Below are positions 54,626 through 63,521 of a stretch of 64,000 bases of DNA, piece after piece. Source of the DNA: CALBTQ01 sp036725605. GTDB lineage: Bacteria > Lernaellota > Lernaellaia > Lernaellales > Lernaellaceae. A program made the translations under genes and the position numbers. Positions within the stretch are counted from its first letter, which is position 1. Each line of letters opens with the position of its first letter. The stretch is taken from assembly GCA_036725605.1 (NCBI GenBank), contig DAIMDW010000006.1, positions 1 to 64,000 on the forward strand, read 5' to 3'. The notes below the pieces were generated by a model, which searched no databases, had not been told where the DNA came from, and saw nothing but the letters and a program-made list of their open reading frames with translations.

Positions 54626-56560
54626 ATGAGCGAAAATCGCCGCCTATCCCTCTCATTTCGCTGGCTCCAGTGGTGCGCCGTCGGCGTGCTCGGCGGCGCG
54701 GCGTTGGGCGTGCTCGAAGCGATCCTGGTGGAAGACGACATGCTGCGTGAGATGTTCGGCGTGCGCGCGCTCGACTACGCGCTGCATCTGCTGATCGGCC
54801 TGACGCTCTACAGCCAGGTGTTCGGCGCGGTGCTCTTGCTCGCCGGCGCGTTTTTTCTCTTCCTCTCACCGTGGCCGCGTATCGATCATCGCGGCGACAA
54901 CAACGGCCTGCGCCTGGCCGTCGCGGTGACGCTCGCGGCGATCGGCACGATGTACGCCGCCTTCGCCCTCAACAAAATACTGCCCGGCTTTCGCTCGCCG
55001 CAGACGATCGCGGGCAACCTCGGCCTCGCGCTGGTCGCGTTGCTGGCGGTGTTTCCCGTTTTTTGGCTGCTGCGCCGCGTGTGGCCCGCGCGCCACGGGG
55101 CGACGCACACGCCCGCTCTGCTGATCGTCGCCGGCGCGGTGGAAGCGCTGGCGCTGATTGCGTTCGCCTGGCTCGGCGTGGCGCAGACGCCGACGGCCCC
55201 GGCTTCGACGGCGACGGGCGAGGGCGCGAACGTGCTGTTGATCACCGTGGACACGTTGCGGGCCGATCATCTGAGCGCTTACGGCTACACGAAAATCAAA
55301 ACGCCGGTGATCGATTCGCTGGCGGCGGAGGGTGCGCTGTTTGCGCGGGCGATCGCCCCCTCGTCGTGGACGTTGCCGTCGCTGGTCTCGCTGCACACGG
55401 GCAATTCGCCGGCGGTGCACCGGCAGTTCACCGACGATTCATTTCTCGATCCGGGCATTCCGACGCTGGCCGAGGCGTATCGCGAACAGGGCTTCACCAC
55501 CGCGGCGATCGTCAACAATCCGTACATCGACCCGGAGAAGGGGCTCGATCGCGGCTTCGACGTGTACTGGCACAGCGAGGACGAACGCACCGCGCCGACG
55601 TTCCTGGGGCTGTCGTTGTATAAATTTCTCTTTCCGTTGCACGGCGTGCCGCACGCGGCCGAGCGCATGACCGACACGGCGGTCGATTTTCTGCGCCGTC
55701 ACGGCGACCGGCGATTTTTTCTGTGGGTGCACTACCTGGATCCGCACGCGCCCTACGGCGATTGGTACATCGACCGTTACCCGGCCTACGACCGCGATTA
55801 CCGGGGCGACACGCCGCGTGTGATTTCCAACGAGCTGATCGACGTGTACGAGGCCAGCCGCGAAGTGCCGCCGGCCGAGGAGATCCGCCATTGGCTGGCA
55901 AGCTACGACGCGGAGATCATGTACCTGGACACGCAACTGCTGCGCCTGTTCAACACGCTGGCCGACCTGGACCTGGAGAAAAATACGCTCGTCGTGCTCA
56001 CCGCCGATCACGGCGAGGAGTTCTGGGAGCACGCGTACCTCGGCCATAGTTGGACGCTTTATAACGAGGTGCTGCACGTGCCGCTGATCATGCGTTACCC
56101 GCCGCGCATCGCGCCGGGGCGGCGCATCGAAACGACGGTCAGTCTGCTTGACGTCGCGCCCACGGTGCTGGCCGCGTCGAACGTGCCGGCGCACAAAGGA
56201 TTGCAGGGGCGCAGCCTGTGGCCGGCGCTGACCGGCGAGCCGTTTGAAACGCAGCCGGTCCACTCGCACCAGGAGCGGCACCAGATCGTCTTGCGCGCCA
56301 TCCACTCCGACGAGTACGATTTGATTCGCAATTTGCGTACCGGCCGCCTGATGCTGTTTAATGTGCCTGACGATCCCGCTCAACAGCACGACGCGGCCGC
56401 GGCACACGGCGAGACGGCGGCCGAGCTGGACGGGCAACTCAGCGAGTGGCTCATCCACAGCGCGCGGGTGCGCAAGCGCCTGCCGCTCACCGGGAAGAAC
56501 CGGGTGGGATTGAAGAAAAGGGTTTTGAAGCGGATGAAAAACCTGGGTTACATCGAATAG
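54626..56560 (+). CDS. Membrane-anchored alkaline-phosphatase-superfamily (sulfatase-like) enzyme
   Basis: 644 residues from ATG 54626. N-terminal about 190 residues contain about five TM helices. The catalytic domain follows: 'NVLLITVDTLRADHLSAYGY' (metal Asp), then 'WTLPSLVSLHTG' where true sulfatases have C/S-x-P-x-R, then 'FLWVHYLDPHAPYG', 'VVLTADHGEEFWEH' and 'HVPLIMRYP'. Thr aligns with the nucleophile and the Arg is missing, so formylglycine formation is impossible. A phosphotransferase or phosphodiesterase role, as in LTA-synthase or phosphoethanolamine-transferase relatives, is more likely. The next gene starts 13 nt later. Confidence 0.83.
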   Translation: MSENRRLSLSFRWLQWCAVGVLGGAALGVLEAILVEDDMLREMFGVRALDYALHLLIGLTLYSQVFGAVLLLAGAFFLFLSPWPRIDHRGDNNGLRLAVAVTLAAIGTMYAAFALNKILPGFRSPQTIAGNLGLALVALLAVFPVFWLLRRVWPARHGATHTPALLIVAGAVEALALIAFAWLGVAQTPTAPASTATGEGANVLLITVDTLRADHLSAYGYTKIKTPVIDSLAAEGALFARAIAPSSWTLPSLVSLHTGNSPAVHRQFTDDSFLDPGIPTLAEAYREQGFTTAAIVNNPYIDPEKGLDRGFDVYWHSEDERTAPTFLGLSLYKFLFPLHGVPHAAERMTDTAVDFLRRHGDRRFFLWVHYLDPHAPYGDWYIDRYPAYDRDYRGDTPRVISNELIDVYEASREVPPAEEIRHWLASYDAEIMYLDTQLLRLFNTLADLDLEKNTLVVLTADHGEEFWEHAYLGHSWTLYNEVLHVPLIMRYPPRIAPGRRIETTVSLLDVAPTVLAASNVPAHKGLQGRSLWPALTGEPFETQPVHSHQERHQIVLRAIHSDEYDLIRNLRTGRLMLFNVPDDPAQQHDAAAAHGETAAELDGQLSEWLIHSARVRKRLPLTGKNRVGLKKRVLKRMKNLGYIE

Positions 56561-56573
56561 TGGGAGGAACATC

Positions 56574-58070
56574 GTGAGCGAATTGCCGTTGCCCAAGCCG
56601 TTGGAGCCGGTGCAAATTCATATCCGGGCCGGTTATCCGATCCTGTGGATCTTGTCCTGGGAAGAACGCCGGGTGGAAGGCCACCTGTGTTTGCTGTCGG
56701 CGGCTTTGAAGCAGGACCGCACGTTCTTCACCTGGTCGATCAACGACGGATTCGCCGGCGGCGCCGAAGCGGCGGGCGCGGCGGCGGGCGATCCGCTGGG
56801 CGCGTTGGGCTTCATCCTGGGCCACGAGGGGCCGGCGCTGTTCGTGCTCAAGGATTTTCACCACTACGTGCATGACGATCTGAAGGTGCAGCGCCGCCTG
56901 CGCGACATTTACCAGGCCGCGCAAAACACGCTCAAGACGGTGATCATCCTCGCGCCGCGCCTGACGCTGCCGCCGGAGTTGGAGAAGGAAGTCACGGTCA
57001 TCGACTATCCGTTGCCCGAGGCGGACGAGGCCGAGCAGATCGTCACCGGCGAGTTGGCGACGCTGGGCAAGAACATGCGGATTTCCGAAGATCGCCACGA
57101 GCGCGAATCGTTCTTCCAGTTGTTTTTGGGCCTGACCGCCGACGAGATCGCTTTCGTCACGCACAAGATCGCGCATCGCTACCAGGAGTTCACCGTGAGC
57201 GCGATCGACCAGATCATCGACGAGAAACGGCTGATTCTACGCAAGACCGAAATCCTCGAGTTCTTTTCGCCGGAAGACAAAATGGAGCACGTCGGCGGCC
57301 TGGACAATTTCAAGCGCTGGGCGGGCATCCGGCACAAGGGCTTGTCGGAGGACGCGCGCAAATTCGGCCTGCCCATGCCCAAGGGCGTGCTGATCACCGG
57401 TATTTCCGGCTGCGGCAAATCGCTGGTCATCAAGGCGCTGGCCGACCTGTGGCGGCTGCCGCTATTGCGCCTGGACATGGGCCGCGTGTTCGCCGGGTTC
57501 GCCGGTTCGCCGGAGGAATCGATGCGCCGCGCGATCCTGACCGTCGAGGCGGTCGCGCCGTCGATCTTGTGGATCGACGAAATCGAAATGGGCGTCAGCG
57601 TGTTTTCCGACTCGATCGAATCGGGGGCGACCTCGCGCATCTTCGCCAGCTTCCTGACCTGGATGCAGGAAAAGAAAAAGCCGGTGTTCATCGCCGCCAC
57701 AGCCAACGACATCGACCGTCTGCCGCCGGAGTTCATCCGCAAGGGCCGTTTCGACGAGGTGTTTTTCGTCGATCTGCCCAACGTGAAAGAGCGCGAGGAG
57801 ATCTTCCGCATTCACCTGTCGCGGCGCGGCAAGACGGCGAGCCAGACGAGCATCGAGGGGCTGGCGAAAAGCGCGGAGCACTTCACCGGCGCGGAGATCG
57901 AGCAGGCGCTGATCACCGCGATGTTCGACGCGTTCAACGAGGATCGCGAACTGCAGATCAGCGACATCTACCGCGCGATGGGCAACATGGTGCCGCTGGC
58001 GATCACGATGAAAGAGCAGATCACCAAGACCAAGCGCTGGGCCGACAAACGCGCCGTACGCGCCAGTTGA
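56574..58070 (+). CDS. Ycf46-like AAA ATPase
   Basis: 498 residues from GTG 56574, preceded by GGGAGGA. An N-terminal P-loop-like helicase-ish region (about 15-200) without intact Walker motifs precedes an AAA domain with Walker A 'GISGCGKS' (276-283), Walker B 'ILWIDEIE' (Asp335-Glu336), sensor 'FIAATAND' and 'RFDEVFFVDLPN'. This is the layout of Ycf46 proteins, implicated in inorganic-carbon use in cyanobacteria but otherwise of unknown role. Likely co-transcribed with the preceding membrane enzyme. Confidence 0.85.
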   Translation: MSELPLPKPLEPVQIHIRAGYPILWILSWEERRVEGHLCLLSAALKQDRTFFTWSINDGFAGGAEAAGAAAGDPLGALGFILGHEGPALFVLKDFHHYVHDDLKVQRRLRDIYQAAQNTLKTVIILAPRLTLPPELEKEVTVIDYPLPEADEAEQIVTGELATLGKNMRISEDRHERESFFQLFLGLTADEIAFVTHKIAHRYQEFTVSAIDQIIDEKRLILRKTEILEFFSPEDKMEHVGGLDNFKRWAGIRHKGLSEDARKFGLPMPKGVLITGISGCGKSLVIKALADLWRLPLLRLDMGRVFAGFAGSPEESMRRAILTVEAVAPSILWIDEIEMGVSVFSDSIESGATSRIFASFLTWMQEKKKPVFIAATANDIDRLPPEFIRKGRFDEVFFVDLPNVKEREEIFRIHLSRRGKTASQTSIEGLAKSAEHFTGAEIEQALITAMFDAFNEDRELQISDIYRAMGNMVPLAITMKEQITKTKRWADKRAVRAS

Positions 58071-58101
58071 TCTTCGTTTTGCCGCCGTCAAAAATCGCCG
58101 G

Positions 58102-59085
58102 TTAGCTTTTTTTCCCCGCAGTCAGGGCGAACACTCCGACCACCGAAGCGCGGGTGGCTTGCACCATCATCGTGTTGAGCACCGCGCCCGCGCCGGCCAG
58201 CACCGGATCGTAGCCGATGAGCGTGAGCACGGCGGTGTAGCCCAGCGCGCCCGCGCCGATGCCGCCGGGAATGAAGCTGGCCAGGGCGGCGGCGATGGCG
58301 AACATCGAGGCGGTCACGCTGTCGGTCCAGGTCAGCTCGGGCATCAGCGAACCGACGACCAGATAGTTGCAGGTGACGTCCAGCAGCCAGGTGATCAGGG
58401 TGATGCCCAGGTTGATCGCGAGCAGGCTGCGGCGGCCGAACTGGGCGACGGCGTCGCGGAAGGTGGCCAGCGCGTCGCGCAACCGCGTGGCCAGGCGGCC
58501 GTGAAAGCGCGCGAGAAAAGCGATCGCCAGATCCAGGCGGATGAGCATGAACAAGAGCACGGTCAATCCGGCCAGCACCAGCAGGCCGGCGGTCAGACCG
58601 GCGGTGCGGTACATGGCCGATTCGGTCGGCGCCAGTCGGCCGAGGTTGGCCACCGACAAGGCGAACAGGCACAGCACGACCAGCATGTCGAGCATGCGGT
58701 CGATCACCACGATCGCGTAGCTGGTGGCGGTCGATACGCCGTGGCGGCTCAGCCAGATCGGCGCGAACACTTCGCCGCTGCGGCCCGGCGTCAGGTTGGC
58801 GAAAAAGGAATTGTAAACATACGCCCGCGTCGCCTTGATATACGAGACGGGCGTGGGCGTCACGGCGAGGAACAACTGCCATTTGATGCCGCGCACGACC
58901 AGCGCGAAGATGAACACCGCCGCGGCGATCGCGATGTTCGCCTTGTGCGCCTGCCGCCAGGCCGCGAGCATGTCGGCCGGGCCGATCTTGTAAATCAGCA
59001 GTCCCAGCAGCGTAAAACCCAGCAAAAGCAGCAACCAGCGCGCCAGGGCGCGGCGTGACGATGGGCGGCGGGCGTCGTCGGGCAA
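58102..59085 (-). CDS. Flippase-like membrane protein (UPF0104 / LPG-synthase TM domain)
   Basis: 327 residues from TTG 59085, where GGAGG sits 5 bases upstream; this start removes an N-terminal extension with no membrane character. About eight TM helices, with 'FANLTPGRSGEVFAPIWLSRHG' and 'SFIPGGIGAGALGYTAVL', the conserved patches of the UPF0104/AglD-MprF-like family. Such proteins are thought to move lipids or lipid-linked sugars across membranes. Transcribed divergently from the GT-C gene at 59165, with which it may functionally pair. Confidence 0.85.
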   Translation of the reverse strand: MPDDARRPSSRRALARWLLLLLGFTLLGLLIYKIGPADMLAAWRQAHKANIAIAAAVFIFALVVRGIKWQLFLAVTPTPVSYIKATRAYVYNSFFANLTPGRSGEVFAPIWLSRHGVSTATSYAIVVIDRMLDMLVVLCLFALSVANLGRLAPTESAMYRTAGLTAGLLVLAGLTVLLFMLIRLDLAIAFLARFHGRLATRLRDALATFRDAVAQFGRRSLLAINLGITLITWLLDVTCNYLVVGSLMPELTWTDSVTASMFAIAAALASFIPGGIGAGALGYTAVLTLIGYDPVLAGAGAVLNTMMVQATRASVVGVFALTAGKKS

Positions 59086-59164
59086 ACATTCCTCCGAATC
59101 CGTTGGGTTAAAACGGAAGATATGATAGCATGTTGCATTCACTTTTTCCCGCAAAGAGGTGGCA

Positions 59165-60676
59165 GTGCCGTCGAAAAAAGGTTTGCTGCTGATCGTTGCC
59201 CTGGCCGTGCTGACCTTTCCCACCTGGCTGTACCCTTATTTTCCGCGCTTCGATTCGGGCGCGTACATCATGGGCGTCGCCTCGCTGGCCGACGGACACC
59301 TGCCGCAAATCCTCAGCCATCCGCTCAAGCCGCCGGCCGTCTATCCGCCGGTGACGATGTTGCTGCTGACGCCGGCTTATTGGCTGGGCGGCGGCAGCGA
59401 CGCGGCGTTGCGCGTGGCCCTGGCGCTGCTGTGGCTGGCCACGATGGTCCTGCTGTTGTACGCGGCGGACGAAAGTTACCGCCGCGATTACTGGCCGTGG
59501 TTGCTGGCGCTGACGGGCACCGGATCGGTGTGGCTGTATTGCGGGCGCGTGCAAAGCGAGATTCCGTACCTTTTCATTTCCACCGCGGCGCTCGTCTGCC
59601 TCGATCGGCTGAAAACCGACCATCGCTTTTTCGGCGGGCCCTGGGGACCGGCCGCGTTGATCTTCGTTTTCCTGACGCCGCTCACCCGGCAGATCGGTTT
59701 GATGCTCGCGGTGAGCGCGGCGATCTACCTGGCCTGGGATCGTCACCGGCGCAAACGCGGGCTGATTCTGGCGTTGCTGTTCGCGGTTGTGGGGCTTGCG
59801 CCCGGCGTGACGCTGTACTCGGTGACTCAACCGGGGCAGTTTTCGCCGGAGAAAAGTTCGCTGTTGCGCAAGGACGGGTGGGACCCGACCAAGGGGCAGC
59901 AGGAGCTGGTCAGCCGCGCGACGTTGGGCCGCATCAAAATGAACGCGGTCAATTCGCTGCAACTGGCGCCGGCGTCGCTGTTCGTGTTCGATACCGCGCC
60001 CAAGAATCCGGCGCTACGGGCGGTGCTGATCGGCCTGGCGCTGCTGATGGCGTTGGGCTTTTTCCAGCGGCTGATTCGCGGGCCGACCGCCGCCGAATAT
60101 TATCTGGTTTTATACCTGGCCCTGTTGTGGCTGACGCCCTGGTTGGTGCGCACCCGGTTCTTCACCGTGCTGGCGCCCTGGCTGGCGTATTATTTGATTC
60201 AAGGCATCGACCAGGTAAGCCGCTGGGTGACGCGCCGCGATTTCCTGGCGCAATGGGTGACGCGGGTGATCGTCCTGGCGCTGGTGGCCACCAACCTGGC
60301 CTCGCTGGCGACCTACGATTTCCACGACCGTTGGAGCCGCATCGACAACAACGAGGCGCGCATGTACGAATGGGGCGCCCGGCAGGTCGAGCCGGGGCAA
60401 TTGGTGCTGGTGCGCGACCCGTTCGCCTTTTACGTACTGCACGGAAAACAGGCATTGAGTTACTCGGTCAGCGAGCAAAAATATCAACCGCCCTACCGGT
60501 TGTCGCGCTACCTGCAACAGGGCGGAAAAGTCGACGCAATTCTTTACGCCCGCACGGAAAAACCTGTTGTGGAAAGAGCACTTGACCGCTATCGGTTGCA
60601 GGTGAAAGAGACGGTGATTCACCCGGCCGGTTGGGCGCTCGCATTAATTGATAATCGACCTGAAAATAAATTCTAA
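59165..60676 (+). CDS. GT-C-type membrane glycosyltransferase
   Basis: 503 residues from GTG 59165 (AGAGGT just upstream; GTG 59159 is an alternative two codons earlier). About ten TM segments. After TM1 comes 'YPYFPRFDSGAYIMGVASLADG', the acidic loop that carries the catalytic Asp in PMT/ArnT-like enzymes, and 'HPLKPPAVYPPVTMLLLTPAYWL'. The C-terminal about 100 residues are a soluble domain. Expected to use polyprenyl-phosphate sugar donors at the outer face of the inner membrane. Donor and acceptor unknown. Divergent from a flippase-like gene. Confidence 0.78.
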   Translation: MPSKKGLLLIVALAVLTFPTWLYPYFPRFDSGAYIMGVASLADGHLPQILSHPLKPPAVYPPVTMLLLTPAYWLGGGSDAALRVALALLWLATMVLLLYAADESYRRDYWPWLLALTGTGSVWLYCGRVQSEIPYLFISTAALVCLDRLKTDHRFFGGPWGPAALIFVFLTPLTRQIGLMLAVSAAIYLAWDRHRRKRGLILALLFAVVGLAPGVTLYSVTQPGQFSPEKSSLLRKDGWDPTKGQQELVSRATLGRIKMNAVNSLQLAPASLFVFDTAPKNPALRAVLIGLALLMALGFFQRLIRGPTAAEYYLVLYLALLWLTPWLVRTRFFTVLAPWLAYYLIQGIDQVSRWVTRRDFLAQWVTRVIVLALVATNLASLATYDFHDRWSRIDNNEARMYEWGARQVEPGQLVLVRDPFAFYVLHGKQALSYSVSEQKYQPPYRLSRYLQQGGKVDAILYARTEKPVVERALDRYRLQVKETVIHPAGWALALIDNRPENKF

Positions 60677-60758
60677 GGGACTTCAAACCATCATCCGACC
60701 TTAATTTGTGTGATATGAGGCAATCGTGTGTGATGACGATTGATTTTTGGGGAGTACG

Positions 60759-61793
60759 ATGTCTACGGGATTGAAGCTGCGCGTGGTGACCGACAAGGAA
60801 GTGGTCTATCGGCTGATCAACCGTTCATTGACCAACCATGACGACATCTCCCTGTTGGAGGGTTCGCTGGATTTTACTCAGGTTGCGGGGCTGACGCCGA
60901 CGGACCTGCCCGACGTGTTCCTGGTCAGCATGCAGGACAAAAAACAGGAAATGGCCTCGGTTATCCGCATCGCCCATCAGTTGGAGCGACCGGTGTTCGT
61001 TTACACCGACCTGCTGGATGATCCGAAGTACAGCGCCTATCTGAAAAAGGCGGGCGCCTTCGAAGTGCTGGAAAAAACCACGCCGGGCAAGACGCAGGGC
61101 GATGGCTATTTCCGTCACCTGGGCACCAAACTCGCGTCGGTGACCCGTAGCGCCCATACGGTCTGGCGGCAGCGGGAAAAAAGCCGCGAAACCGGCACGG
61201 CTGCGCGCCCGCAGGTGTCCAAGCTCCCGGTAACCGGCATCGCCGCCCGCGTGGCGGTGGCGGTTTGTCTGGACGGCGACGATCCGCAACAGTTGATCAA
61301 GTTGATCGGCGGACTCAAGCGCCTGGAGGGAATCGTGCTGCTGATTTGCCATCGGTTCCCCGGCGAAAAAATCAAGGCGACGTTCGAACTGCTCAACGCG
61401 GAGATTCCCTATCACCTCGTGCGCGCCAGCACCGGTCTGCAGATGAACGAAAACACGGCCGTGATTGCGCCGCCGCTGCATCCGCTGACGGCCGGGGCGA
61501 ATCACAAAGTGGTGGTCGGCGAGGAAATCGACCAACAAACCAAAACCGACTTTTCGCAGTTGGTGCGCTCGGTGGCCAAGGAATACGGCGCAAGGAGCGT
61601 CGGGGTGATGCTGGGACAGGACGCCGCCTTCGCATGCGAATCCCTGAACGAAGTCGCCGACGGCGGGACCGCGATCTTCGTGCAACTTCCCGACAATCAG
61701 CCCGGTTCGCCCTCGTCGGGCAACCTGCGTATGCTGGCCGGGGCCATGCTGCCCTTCGCCCTGCGCCGCCATCTGGAAAAGCTCCTTGCTTGA
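60759..61793 (+). CDS. Degenerate CheB-like protein (receiver-like plus methylesterase-like domains)
   Basis: 344 residues from ATG 60759 (GGGGAG upstream). Residues about 5-110 follow a receiver fold, but the strand that should end in the phospho-Asp reads 'PDVFLVSMQD', without it in register. Residues about 155-340 follow the CheB methylesterase domain: 'AVAVCLDGDDPQQLIKLIGGL' replaces the catalytic GSS-TGG loop, His198 ('LICHRFPG') is kept, and 'YGARSVGVMLGQDAAFACESL' aligns with the 'TGMGDDG' region, followed by 'RMLAGAMLPFALRRHLEKLL'. It is probably a catalytically dead paralog acting as a binding protein. It lies far from the che cluster. The CheB relationship is by eye. Confidence 0.6.
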   Translation: MSTGLKLRVVTDKEVVYRLINRSLTNHDDISLLEGSLDFTQVAGLTPTDLPDVFLVSMQDKKQEMASVIRIAHQLERPVFVYTDLLDDPKYSAYLKKAGAFEVLEKTTPGKTQGDGYFRHLGTKLASVTRSAHTVWRQREKSRETGTAARPQVSKLPVTGIAARVAVAVCLDGDDPQQLIKLIGGLKRLEGIVLLICHRFPGEKIKATFELLNAEIPYHLVRASTGLQMNENTAVIAPPLHPLTAGANHKVVVGEEIDQQTKTDFSQLVRSVAKEYGARSVGVMLGQDAAFACESLNEVADGGTAIFVQLPDNQPGSPSSGNLRMLAGAMLPFALRRHLEKLLA

Positions 61794-61857
61794 CACAAAC
61801 CCACGCTGACGATACAACTTCTTCGCCTCAAATCATCAACCTCCGGGGAGTGCGAAG

Positions 61858-63060
61858 ATGGTCGACGTCAGCAAATTTAAAACGATCTATACCGGTTCGG
61901 TGAAAAACCTGCGGCTGAAAAAAGCCGTCACGGCCAACAAGCCCGGCGTGCTGCTGTTCGAGTTCACCGACGATTATTCGATTTTCGATTACGGCAAGAT
62001 GCCCGACCAAATTCCGCGCAAGGGCGCGACCGCCGCGATCTCCTCGGCTTACTTTTTCGAGCGCGCTTCATCCGCCGCCGCCTGGAAGGAACTGGCCAAG
62101 GCAGAGGTGTGGAACACGCTGCGCCAGCCGCAATTGCGTGACGAGCTGATGAACTCGAAGGCGCTCAAGCTGCTCAAGCGCGCGGGCATGCCGACGCACT
62201 ACCGCGGCATTCTCAATCACAAGGGGCAGACCGTCACCCTCGATAAGCTCACCGAGCCGTCCAACGTCATCGAGGTCGCCGCGGTGAACATCGTGCATCC
62301 GCAGCCGCTGCCCTTCGGCGGCGTGCGCATCTGGAACTACAACCACATTCACTCGGCGATGAAAAACATCCTCGTGCCGCTCGAGTGCGTGTTCCGCTTC
62401 GGCATGCCGGCGGGCAGTTCGCTGACCAAGCGCCTGCAGCGCATGCCCGATTACCACAAGCAGCTCGGCCTGAGCAAAATGCCGCGCGAAGGCCGGATGC
62501 TGAGCCGGCCGGTCGTCGAGTACTTCAGCAAGCTTGAGCCCGCCGACCGTTATCTGCCCTACGAATGGGCGCTGAACATCGCCGGCCTGTCCAACGAACA
62601 GTTCCTGACCGTCACGCATTACACGCTGCTGCTGGCCTTGTTCCTCAAGCACGAATTCGCCAAGGCCAAGGTGACGCTGTGGGACGGCAAGTTCGAATTT
62701 CTGCGCACCGACGCGATCACCCTGGGCGACGCGATCACGCCCGACGAACTGCGCCTGACCATGCGCGGCGTGCAGATTTCCAAGGAGCCGATCCGCCAGT
62801 ACTACCGCAAGCACGAGCCGAAGTTCGTCGCCGCGATGGACCGCGCCAAGGACATCGCGCAGAAAGTCGACAAGCCGCTGGCCAAGATCGTCAACGACGA
62901 TCTGAAGTGCCCGCCGCCGCAGATGGATCCGAAGTTCCACGCCGCGGTCGCCGACATGTTCATCGGCCTGACCGAAGCGGTGTGCCGGACCGGCCTGTTC
63001 GGCGCGGCGCCGTCGCTGCCCAAGGTGATGAAAACCTTCGCCGAGTTCGGGATCGCGTGA
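61858..63060 (+). CDS. purC: SAICAR synthetase-like protein (PurC family)
   Basis: 400 residues, longer than the common 240-300-residue form. Near the N-terminus 'IYTGSVKNLRL' and 'LLFEFTDDYSIFDYGKMPDQIPRKGA' match the PurC ATP- and substrate-binding start, and 'RFGMPAGSSLTKRL' and 'KFEFLR' follow the family order. SAICAR synthetase joins aspartate to CAIR in purine synthesis. No other purine gene is nearby. The next gene begins at the stop codon (TGATG), so they are coupled. Assignment is good at family level; the long form could have a variant role. Confidence 0.8.
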   Translation: MVDVSKFKTIYTGSVKNLRLKKAVTANKPGVLLFEFTDDYSIFDYGKMPDQIPRKGATAAISSAYFFERASSAAAWKELAKAEVWNTLRQPQLRDELMNSKALKLLKRAGMPTHYRGILNHKGQTVTLDKLTEPSNVIEVAAVNIVHPQPLPFGGVRIWNYNHIHSAMKNILVPLECVFRFGMPAGSSLTKRLQRMPDYHKQLGLSKMPREGRMLSRPVVEYFSKLEPADRYLPYEWALNIAGLSNEQFLTVTHYTLLLALFLKHEFAKAKVTLWDGKFEFLRTDAITLGDAITPDELRLTMRGVQISKEPIRQYYRKHEPKFVAAMDRAKDIAQKVDKPLAKIVNDDLKCPPPQMDPKFHAAVADMFIGLTEAVCRTGLFGAAPSLPKVMKTFAEFGIA

Positions 63061-63521
63061 TGGGCTGGCCGCAGGGATTCGATCCGGCCGCGCTGGATTT
63101 GTCGATCGACGTCGAAGGTCAATGGCGGCATCAGGATGTGGTGATCACCCATCCGCGGATCATCGCGCTGCTGTACCTGTCGATGGAAAAGCGCGACGAG
63201 GGGTATTTCATCTGCGGCGACAATCTTTGCGTGCCGGTGCGCATCGCCGATTGTCCGTTCGTCGTGCTCAGCGTGCGGCACCTGGAGATGGGCGTGCAAC
63301 TGCTGCTCACCGACGGATCGTACGAATTCCTCGCGCCCGACACGCTGACCGTCGACGTGCGCAACGTGCCGCGTTGTCTGGTCAAGGACAAGCTGCACCG
63401 CGCCCGCTTTTCGCGACAGGCGTGGAACCAACTCGCCGAGGCGATTCGCACCGACGGGGAAGAGGGCTACCTGCTGCGCGCCGGGGTGAAGGAATTTCCC
63501 GTGCGGCTGCTCGACGACTGA
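63060..63521 (+). CDS. DUF1285-family protein
   Basis: 153 residues, ATG 63060 overlapping the purC stop by one base. Small beta-rich soluble protein: 'LSIDVEGQWRHQDVVITHPRIIALLYLSME', 'VPVRIADCPFVVLSV', 'ARFSRQAWNQLAEAI'. The pattern 'G.W.H....I.HP', then a 'V.I.D.PF.V' strand, matches DUF1285 proteins, whose function is unknown. It ends exactly where the convergent lptG gene ends, with no intergenic base. Confidence 0.75.
   Translation: MGWPQGFDPAALDLSIDVEGQWRHQDVVITHPRIIALLYLSMEKRDEGYFICGDNLCVPVRIADCPFVVLSVRHLEMGVQLLLTDGSYEFLAPDTLTVDVRNVPRCLVKDKLHRARFSRQAWNQLAEAIRTDGEEGYLLRAGVKEFPVRLLDD

Noticed and set aside
54626..56560. Annotation as a true sulfatase
   Set aside because: The formylglycine motif is absent; only superfamily membership can be supported.
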